From Methanobacteriota archaeon (GTDB taxonomy: Archaea; Thermoplasmatota; Poseidoniia; Poseidoniales; Poseidoniaceae): 33,991 bases of DNA. The translations under genes were made by a program, and so were the position numbers. Below are positions 27,055-33,991 of the stretch, one piece after another. How positions within the stretch are numbered: the stretch's first letter is position 1; each line of letters opens with the position of its first letter. The notes below the pieces were generated by a model. It searched no databases. It was not told the DNA's origin and saw nothing but the letters and a program-made list of their open reading frames with translations. The stretch covers positions 1 to 33,991 of the forward strand of contig JAACCR010000121.1 of the NCBI GenBank assembly GCA_009937205.1, read 5' to 3'.

Positions 27055-30000
27055 TCACTGCCAAAAACGACGAGTTCTTGCATATTCCACTTCTGCTTTA
27101 TGAATCGTATGCAATAACGAATCGAGGTCATTTGGAGTCACCTTTCTCAATACACGTTGAGCGGTAGCTTCTCCAATTCCTCTTCCCATCAAACATAGAA
27201 TCGCATCATATCCTCTGTTTGCCACAGTAGTTGCATTCTTCATCATACGCCCCTCATCCTTAGGATCGGTTGAATTAACCCATTCGACAAGCATTTTTTG
27301 CATTCCTTCTCTTGCACAAGCCATCATTAGGCCCTTGCATTTCAAACATTGTTTGACATCGTCCATCTCTTTGTATCTAGCAACTCTAAATCTTCTAGTG
27401 GCTTTACACTTCAAGCAACATAATACGGCTCTTTCATTCTCTAGTCTTAGTTTCAGTCTTGCCCTTACTGCAGCATTATCCCAATTTGGCAATAGCATAT
27501 CTCGGCTATTGTGGTTTGAGATACCCAAAGGACCAGTTGCAGTTATTTCAATATCAATTAAACCAGATTGGATTGCATGAATTATATCTCTTGCACCGAT
27601 GACATCCATTCTTTCATGGAATAACTTTCCAAGAACTTCTTCCATCACCACAGTACCACGGTATTTTTTCAACAGTGATTGGAGATTTATTTTTCTCGGA
27701 TCAACGCCATGCCTTAGTATCGCAAAAGTTTTGGCAACTTGAGCAAATCTCCATCTTACTTGACGAGAATTTGGCAATGTTACACTTAGCAGTCCAGTGA
27801 TTGCATCAGGTGGTGTATCCATCAACCAATTTAGGAAATCACGACCGTTAACACCTGAAACCTGTAACGAGATTCTTGTCGGTTCAACCACTAATCTTCC
27901 CCAGCCACCTGATTTTGTACTGGCCATCGCTAGTAGAAATTGACCAATCGCTTCATTGATTCTTGAACCATTACAGGAATTGATTACTACAGCATCATCT
28001 CTTTCTTCAATGGTTATTTTACGGTCTGTAGGAAGGTGACCAGTTGCTTCAATATGACTACGAATCGCTTCACTGAGCAAACTCATCGCCTCACCATCTA
28101 TAGGATGGTCAGATAATTTCGAGTCGCGTTCTGCAAAGATCCCGTTGACATCTAGGCCAACTTGATTTTCAGTTTCTTCATCATCGCCTTCATCTTCTAA
28201 TCCTTCAAGCAAATTCAAGTCCTCGGCAACCAATTGACGAAGGCGACCAATATCTCTAGCAACTTCTTTTGGCACTGGTGGTAATTCTCCAGTCCATTGA
28301 GGTGCATGGGCTTGGTCGGTAACCGGAGTGACCAGCAATTCTGATTTTTCAGAGTCTGCGTCTATGATTAACCAGGTTCTTCCAGCCATCACGAAACGTC
28401 TTGGAGAGCCATCATCATCCTCACCGGAATCGTTCAAACTCAGTACGAAAGCCTCATCAACGCTTCCCAAACTAGAGCGCGTCACAGCATCTCTAACGCG
28501 ATATTTCTGTTTATCAGGTATCATTGAAAGATGGTTTGTAACCCATTGTCTAGTTCTTCCAGCAGTTGAAATCCAGCCGTTGGAGAATCGTTTTGGAACT
28601 ATGACCTTAATGTTCTTTATAGCATTAGGAATTTCATCTTCTGGTATTGTGAACAGTGGCCTTTCTTCAGGCAACTCTTCACCCTTGGCCAATGCTTCCA
28701 TGCGTGCGAGTTCATACACAGTTTTTGGCCATCTATACCAAGGAATTTCAACTGGATCGGTGCAAATTCTTACAACCCATCCTTCTGATAAGATGGTTGC
28801 AATATTTTCTGTATCCTCTTGACGCCATCGTTCAAATTGACTACTATTGGCAATACTTTCAGTCATCTCTGAAATAGGCACAGCTCCGAAAGAATGAGCC
28901 ATTAATACGATTTGATTTGCAGCAACAGAATAGGGCATATCTCTCCATTCAACAGGCTCAATTTTTCCTTCCATTGCTCGCCTAGCAATGACTGCAGCCT
29001 CTGCCACATCATCTGCATTCCAGGACAATAGATGCCCTCTTCCCAGTCCACCTAAACGGTGGTCTGCTCGACCAACACGCTGTAGCATTGAATCAACAGA
29101 ACGTGGACTTTTCATCTGCACAATACGATTGATTGTTCCAACATCTATTCCTAATTCCAAACTGGATGTACAAACCAAACCAGATAGTTTTCCTTCACGT
29201 AAATCATCTTCCATTTTCTGACGCGTTGCAGCGGCTAAGGAGCCGTGATGAACTCCAATGGATAGGTCGGGCGCCATACTCGACAATCTGCTAGCGATCG
29301 TTTCAGCATCGTTTCTAGAATTGACGAATACCAAACAAGGAGGGTCCTTTCTCAAAATATCATTCAATCTGCGATACGTCGAGTGCTCTCTTGGAGATTG
29401 GATTGATAATTCCATACAACCGATTTCATCTTCAGCTGTTGTAGGTTCTGCTTCTACAGTCAATTTTGTATCTCTATGACCCATTGCAACAACCGCTTTA
29501 CCTTTTTTTGGTGAAAGCCATTCAGCGACTTGTTGAGGGTTGCCGACAGTAGCAGATAACCCAATTCTCTGAACCGGTTGGCCAGTCATTACCTCCAAAC
29601 GAGATAGTCCAATATTCAATTGCCAACCTCTCTCACTGGCCGCCAAATCATGAACTTCATCAACGATTACTACTTTGACACTGGTCAATAATTTTCTCAA
29701 GTTTTTACCAGTAAACATCAACTGGAATGTTTCTGGAGTTGTTACCAATAGGTGTGGTGGATTGCGCACCTGTTTTGCTCTTTCACTCTGAGTTGTATCA
29801 CCATGCCTCAAACCTATTCTGAGACCAACAGCTTCAGCGATTTCAGTCAATCTTCGGTCGACATCTCGATTCAAGGCTCGCAATGGTGTGATGTAGATTA
29901 TCGCTAAAGGATCCCACTCTTCTTCTAGACAGCGATGCAGAATCGGTAATACTGCTGACAGAGTTTTTCCTGAACCGGTAGGTGCGATAATAATTCTATC

Positions 30001-30114
30001 ATCACCCGTCATCAGTTCAGGTATCGCTATCTGTTGTACTGGGGTTGGTTTCCAACCCCGAACTTTCAGTGCTTCTACCAATTTCGGATGTAGGGTGGAA
30101 AATACATTTGACAT
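27055..30114 (-). CDS. lhr: Lhr-like ATP-dependent helicase (DEAD/DEAH superfamily 2) with C-terminal Cys-pair and HhH-like region
   Basis: IIIAPTGSGKTLSAVLPIL, TTPETFQLMFT, VIVDEVHDLA, IGLSATVGNP, VFVNSRNDAE, QRVGRADHR; C-terminal CCLKCKATRRF...QCLKCKGLMM and CLMGRGIGEATAQRVLRK. Confidence 0.9.
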   Translation of the reverse strand: MSNVFSTLHPKLVEALKVRGWKPTPVQQIAIPELMTGDDRIIIAPTGSGKTLSAVLPILHRCLEEEWDPLAIIYITPLRALNRDVDRRLTEIAEAVGLRIGLRHGDTTQSERAKQVRNPPHLLVTTPETFQLMFTGKNLRKLLTSVKVVIVDEVHDLAASERGWQLNIGLSRLEVMTGQPVQRIGLSATVGNPQQVAEWLSPKKGKAVVAMGHRDTKLTVEAEPTTAEDEIGCMELSIQSPREHSTYRRLNDILRKDPPCLVFVNSRNDAETIASRLSSMAPDLSIGVHHGSLAAATRQKMEDDLREGKLSGLVCTSSLELGIDVGTINRIVQMKSPRSVDSMLQRVGRADHRLGGLGRGHLLSWNADDVAEAAVIARRAMEGKIEPVEWRDMPYSVAANQIVLMAHSFGAVPISEMTESIANSSQFERWRQEDTENIATILSEGWVVRICTDPVEIPWYRWPKTVYELARMEALAKGEELPEERPLFTIPEDEIPNAIKNIKVIVPKRFSNGWISTAGRTRQWVTNHLSMIPDKQKYRVRDAVTRSSLGSVDEAFVLSLNDSGEDDDGSPRRFVMAGRTWLIIDADSEKSELLVTPVTDQAHAPQWTGELPPVPKEVARDIGRLRQLVAEDLNLLEGLEDEGDDEETENQVGLDVNGIFAERDSKLSDHPIDGEAMSLLSEAIRSHIEATGHLPTDRKITIEERDDAVVINSCNGSRINEAIGQFLLAMASTKSGGWGRLVVEPTRISLQVSGVNGRDFLNWLMDTPPDAITGLLSVTLPNSRQVRWRFAQVAKTFAILRHGVDPRKINLQSLLKKYRGTVVMEEVLGKLFHERMDVIGARDIIHAIQSGLIDIEITATGPLGISNHNSRDMLLPNWDNAAVRARLKLRLENERAVLCCLKCKATRRFRVARYKEMDDVKQCLKCKGLMMACAREGMQKMLVEWVNSTDPKDEGRMMKNATTVANRGYDAILCLMGRGIGEATAQRVLRKVTPNDLDSLLHTIHKAEVEYARTRRFWQ

Positions 30115-30200
30115 ACTCTCCCCACCCCTATGGAATAGTCTCAGGGCCCACCCTTTTTGAACAAACCGTTAGTAAAAGAGCCAATAAAATAGAACAAAAA

Positions 30201-31232
30201 TCACTCTTCTTCGAATACAATATACTGTTTATCTAGTTCAAGTTTTTTTGCTTCTTTATTCGCTTGAGCCAATTCAGGAGAGCGCTGCATCAGTTTGTTG
30301 ATGAGCGGTTCGACAATCATCGGTGCTATCAAAACTGATATAATTAAAGTGAATAACCAATAAAACGATGATGTTGGTACATATGAAGTTCCAGGTGAAC
30401 CTTCTCCACCGACCATCAGTTTTACAGTACCGAGCCAAGGTAGTTCTCCACCAGCGACCCCGATAACCCAATCATTTGTTACAGGTCCAACTAGGCCACT
30501 TTGGCTATGAACTCCAGATGAGCCATTTACAGCAGAACTGCCTTGGTCTACCGAACATTTGTTATTATCTCCTAATGTTAACATTCCTGCGTGCAGAGGT
30601 TGCCATTGCCAAACCACTAGATGAGTTTCTACATTGGCGTGACTTGGTCTGTTGCAATCATATAATCCCGCTTGAATTCCATCAAATTGGATAGTAATAG
30701 ATTCAACAGCGTATTGATCAGTTCCCGGCACATCCCAATTAACAACACAAGTTCCGGCAATTCCTTCAAGTACATCGGTTGAGTATTGGTCATATGTCCC
30801 TCCAGTGGGACAATGATCCGCATTTGAAGAGTTACTGTCAGTATCGCGCGAAGGCGAATAAGTATCGTGTGGGATGACTCGAAGAATTGACCTATGGATA
30901 ATAGGGGTACCAGGATCGCCATTTTTCTCATAAATAATCACATCACCCGCCATACCATGCGATGCATAACCATGATTTTTTGAGCCAACTTGACTAGCTT
31001 CAGCGAATGTCACAATCGTATCATATGGTTGGTTGTGAACTAGGATCAAGTCTCCAGCATCAATACTACCAATCTCACCTTCAATATCGTGAATCATAGA
31101 TGATGATTCTACCACGACCAATGGTGGCATTGAACCAGTATGTGCCCACAGTCCAAGAATAAGAATGGCAATCATTGCAGCAGCAAGAATCAATTCTCTA
31201 ATCAAAGATTTGAGCGGATCTTGGTCTACCAC
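30201..31232 (-). CDS. Archaeal-type signal peptidase I (S26B), Ser-His dyad
   Basis: VVVESSSMIHDIEGEIGSIDAGDLILVHNQ, GDVIIYEKNGDPGTPIIHRSI (His in place of bacterial Lys) and LTLGDNNKCSVDQ. GTG at 31232 with GGAGG 8 nt upstream preferred over the track start at 31289. Confidence 0.82.
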   Translation of the reverse strand: MVDQDPLKSLIRELILAAAMIAILILGLWAHTGSMPPLVVVESSSMIHDIEGEIGSIDAGDLILVHNQPYDTIVTFAEASQVGSKNHGYASHGMAGDVIIYEKNGDPGTPIIHRSILRVIPHDTYSPSRDTDSNSSNADHCPTGGTYDQYSTDVLEGIAGTCVVNWDVPGTDQYAVESITIQFDGIQAGLYDCNRPSHANVETHLVVWQWQPLHAGMLTLGDNNKCSVDQGSSAVNGSSGVHSQSGLVGPVTNDWVIGVAGGELPWLGTVKLMVGGEGSPGTSYVPTSSFYWLFTLIISVLIAPMIVEPLINKLMQRSPELAQANKEAKKLELDKQYIVFEEE

Positions 31233-31249
31233 GAGTGTTTCCTCCACCC

Positions 31250-31657
31250 TTAGCGGCGAAGTCCTTTGCTTTGAAGGAATTCTCCCCATGCGACATCATG
31301 GCCAGCTCCTAGTACTGAAGCGGAAAAGTTCCCATCACTCTTTTGGCGGCGTAATTCTGAGATTGAATCAATTTGTTTTATCTCTTCAAGTGTGTTGACA
31401 TGGCCACGCAATACAAGCATTTCAGGGCCTGATACTATCATGAACATGAACGACAAAACCCCCAAAATAATTGCTAAACCGGTGTGTTGTCCCCAATCAG
31501 GATGATCTTGTAAGGTTAAGATCTGGTAGAGGCAGAGTAGCATGATGATTATCGATGAAAAGCAGACTGTGGTCGTAATCGATAAATGTGTACCATGCTG
31601 TCCTATCCACCATTTTGTAAATAATCGTATTATCATTGCATCTCGCCTGTTTGGCAC
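31250..31657 (-). CDS. Small membrane protein of unknown function
   Basis: 135-aa ORF with hydrophobic stretches (ITTTVCFSSIIIMLLCLYQIL; AIILGVLSFMFMIVSGPEML) directly upstream of the signal peptidase gene, same strand. Confidence 0.6.
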   Translation of the reverse strand: MPNRRDAMIIRLFTKWWIGQHGTHLSITTTVCFSSIIIMLLCLYQILTLQDHPDWGQHTGLAIILGVLSFMFMIVSGPEMLVLRGHVNTLEEIKQIDSISELRRQKSDGNFSASVLGAGHDVAWGEFLQSKGLRR

Positions 31658-31680
31658 AGAGCAGTTTTGTTATTGAAGGT

Positions 31681-31832
31681 TACACAACGCCGCTTCTGCT
31701 ACTACAATCTGGTTTATATCGTATTCTAGTAAAACGAATCCACCCCACGCTACTATATCTTAGAGGCCAATAGTACTCTCTATGAAGGGTTTCAACATTA
31801 CCATCTGTGAATTTACACAACACCGCTTCTGC
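31681..31832. repeat. 19-nt direct repeat, one mismatch, copies 133 bp apart
   Basis: TACACAACGCCGCTTCTGC at 31681-31699 and TACACAACACCGCTTCTGC at 31814-31832, in the divergent intergenic region. Confidence 0.75.
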
Positions 31833-31867
31833 GATTTGACGCAGAGGGGGATGCTTGAAATGCTTTG

Positions 31868-31902
31868 GCCGCTGAGGGCCAAAGGCCCTTGACAGGAGCG
31901 GC
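31868..31902 (+). promoter_or_regulatory. RNA hairpin overlapping the Shine-Dalgarno of the surface-protein gene
   Basis: Outer stem GCCGCT (31868-31873)/AGCGGC (31897-31902), inner stem AGGGCC (31875-31880)/GGCCCT (31884-31889) with AAA loop; AGGAG lies at 31894-31898. Confidence 0.5.
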
Positions 31903-31903
31903 G

Positions 31904-33991
31904 GTGATTCTGATGCGACTTGCAATATTTCTAACTCTAATTTTTATAACATCTACACTTGCTCCGTTTGCAACTTCAGCAACAACAGAAACGCAGTTTA
32001 ATGATGGTTCAACATCATATGAAACCACATTTACTGGTAGTGGAACAGGAACTGCAGGTGTGATTTCTATCCCTTATGGTGCCGAAGTTACCGCTGCTGA
32101 ATTTAGATTAACTGGAGAGGCATCCAATACAGCATATACAAATTATACAACCAATGCTCATTATGGTGGTGCAGGTGATGCGAATTGGCAAAGTGCCCCT
32201 CCATCTCCATTCACCTACGGAAGCCGTTCCAACATGGATGTAAATTCTCAAACAATGACTTTGAAAGGCATACCTTCAACCAATCATGCTGATTTCACAA
32301 GAACATCTACTGTCCAGTCACTTGGTGGCGCACATCAAAACACCACTGGTGGATTCATTGCACTTTCTGATCAAGGCTACAATAGTCCAGGTCTAAAACA
32401 CTCTGATTTAGCCGTTTCAAGTAGTGCTTCGTGGACCTATATGGGAGTGGTAGTTCCTATTTCAGAATATGAACTTCACGTTATGAAATACTCCAATACA
32501 GGATTATACAATACGCCTACTATTCTGCGAATTAACAAGAGCACTGGTGCCTATTTGGGTACTGCCACATTCCAAAGTAGTTCTACTAATGGATGTTCTA
32601 CATCTTCAAATTATTACATGCATGATGCAACAGTCTACAATGGGGATGTATATACGGCATCATATTCTAATAATGATGTTGTAAAGTGGACAGTCACTAG
32701 TACAACTTGGAAATGTTCCACAGTATGGAGCTATAACCAATATATAACCGGAGTTGATTTTGATGATGATACTGGAAAGATGTATATTGCAACTTATGAT
32801 TATCAAGGTCAATCTCATTATATTAAGGAAGTCAACCCTGCATCTCCAACTTCAATAAATGGGTCATGGTTGATGGGGAGTTATCCTTCAATGTATTACT
32901 ACTATGGTGCAGGATTGGTCGTGAATTATCCAATGGTAACATACAACCTTTATAGCAATCAAGGATACAAGAGCACTCATCATCAATATGCATTCAATGG
33001 CTTATGGTTGGACTCGATGGGTGAAGTTGAGATCGATGGTGGTGGCCACTATGGATTAGTTGATGATGGCACAGGTAAAGTAGCCTTTACATGCCATTAT
33101 TATTCTGCATACTGCTCCTCGTCCCAGTCAAGAAAGATTAATTTCATGGGCGATGGCGATCTATTTGATTCACGTTCATCAACCACAACTTCAGCTACGG
33201 TAGTGGGTTCAACATTCTCGGTTGGAAAGACTCTCACCTCATTGAAATTAACTTCAGTATTGGCATATGAACCAGCAGGAACTTCAATCAATATCGATAT
33301 TTCAAATGATGGAGGGATTACTTGGATGCATGCTAATGCTGGTCAAATAGTGACATTTGCAAATGCAGGATCAATGCTAAAGTGGAGAGCGCATTTGAAT
33401 GGAACAACATCGAAAACACCAATATTAGGGGATTTGGCAATTCAATATACTGCAAGTTACCAAAGGAATGGTTATTTGTATAATTATCAATATACCGGAA
33501 GTGGTACTGTTAATAATCTGGTTGCAGCAACATTAAATTGGAATGAAACTAGACCATCTGGAACTAGTATTAGCGTAAAATTCGGCTTTGACTCTTCAAG
33601 CACTTGTTCTGGTTCAATAATTGATACATTCACTTCCCCAGGCCAGACAAAAACAATTACCAGTACTGGTTATTACATGTGCGTTAGAATAATGTTATCA
33701 ACCTCGAATACAGGCAATTCACCATCAATTACAAATCTGAGTATCCAACGCCATAGCGATGCACCTATGGAGCCTGAAATTCTTCTTGATAATTCTTCAG
33801 CATGGAAGCGATTAGCAAATGATGGAGCATTGATTGGGCCACTTACTATTTCTGAAAATAGCCCTAGTGAAAAAATAATCAAGAAATTTAATGATTTGAT
33901 TCCCGATACTGGGGCGGGAATAAAACATATTCAAGTTGATTTAGCTTCCTCTTCAAGTGGAAAACTAATTCTTGATTCATTTTCTGTTACA
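31904..33991 (+). CDS. Large secreted surface/adhesin-like protein (partial, continues past the right edge)
   Basis: Manual translation is open from GTG 31904 (or ATG 31913) to the window end: signal peptide VILMRLAIFLTLIFITSTLAPFATSA, then Thr/Ser/Asn/Tyr-rich beta modules. AGGAG 5 nt upstream of GTG. Missing from the ORF track because it has no stop in the window. Confidence 0.75.
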   Translation, partial: MILMRLAIFLTLIFITSTLAPFATSATTETQFNDGSTSYETTFTGSGTGTAGVISIPYGAEVTAAEFRLTGEASNTAYTNYTTNAHYGGAGDANWQSAPPSPFTYGSRSNMDVNSQTMTLKGIPSTNHADFTRTSTVQSLGGAHQNTTGGFIALSDQGYNSPGLKHSDLAVSSSASWTYMGVVVPISEYELHVMKYSNTGLYNTPTILRINKSTGAYLGTATFQSSSTNGCSTSSNYYMHDATVYNGDVYTASYSNNDVVKWTVTSTTWKCSTVWSYNQYITGVDFDDDTGKMYIATYDYQGQSHYIKEVNPASPTSINGSWLMGSYPSMYYYYGAGLVVNYPMVTYNLYSNQGYKSTHHQYAFNGLWLDSMGEVEIDGGGHYGLVDDGTGKVAFTCHYYSAYCSSSQSRKINFMGDGDLFDSRSSTTTSATVVGSTFSVGKTLTSLKLTSVLAYEPAGTSINIDISNDGGITWMHANAGQIVTFANAGSMLKWRAHLNGTTSKTPILGDLAIQYTASYQRNGYLYNYQYTGSGTVNNLVAATLNWNETRPSGTSISVKFGFDSSSTCSGSIIDTFTSPGQTKTITSTGYYMCVRIMLSTSNTGNSPSITNLSIQRHSDAPMEPEILLDNSSAWKRLANDGALIGPLTISENSPSEKIIKKFNDLIPDTGAGIKHIQVDLASSSSGKLILDSFSVT

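Noticed and set aside
28328-28822. 164-aa plus-strand ORF
   Set aside because: Antisense to the clearly coding Lhr-like helicase; sequence is low-information and Ser-rich with no family motif.
31660-31904. Possible structured non-coding RNA gene (C/D box, SRP or RNase P)
   Set aside because: No paired C/D boxes in proper order and no SRP or RNase P core; the hairpins are better explained as the leader of the downstream gene.
1-33991. tRNA, rRNA, CRISPR or transposase genes
   Set aside because: Intergenic gaps were scanned by eye for T-loop-like GTTCRANNC, regularly spaced repeats and transposase motifs; none was convincing. A tRNAscan-SE/Infernal run would be needed to exclude them.

Overview
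This window looks like one contiguous, gene-dense, AT-rich archaeal chromosome segment. Gene content and secreted-protein style (DUF63, SPFH, Lhr-type helicase, archaeal Ser-His signal peptidase, GGR-family oxidoreductase, presenilin-like protease) suggest a marine Euryarchaeota / Poseidoniales (MGII)-like genome; that assignment is inference. From left to right: (i) a partial secreted GH39-like lipoprotein that runs off the left edge and is missing from the ORF track; (ii) a quinone/respiration block: UbiA, UbiD, geranylgeranyl-reductase-like oxidoreductase, CcmF; (iii) an FKBP/SlyD-like prolyl isomerase with a C-terminal His-rich linker and SAP motif; (iv) a membrane-anchored DNase I-like EEP protein, an SPFH protein, DUF309, TspO, a tiny zinc-ribbon protein and DUF63; (v) a methylcrotonyl-CoA carboxylase-type (leucine degradation) operon with the alpha subunit split into BC and BCCP proteins; (vi) a sequon-rich coiled-coil protein abutting an antisense, truncated LysE-family remnant; (vii) a minus-strand block with M28 peptidase, SerRS, a 9-TM presenilin-like protease carrying a ~360-aa extracytoplasmic insert, dCMP deaminase, FolC, Lhr-like helicase, signal peptidase I and a small membrane protein; (viii) a partial large secreted surface protein running off the right edge, also missing from the ORF track, with a structured 5' leader. 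No CRISPR array, rRNA, recognisable tRNA or transposase was seen. The most interesting items are the presenilin with an inserted ectodomain, the FKBP-SAP fusion, the LysE remnant at a gene junction, and hairpins at several translation starts.
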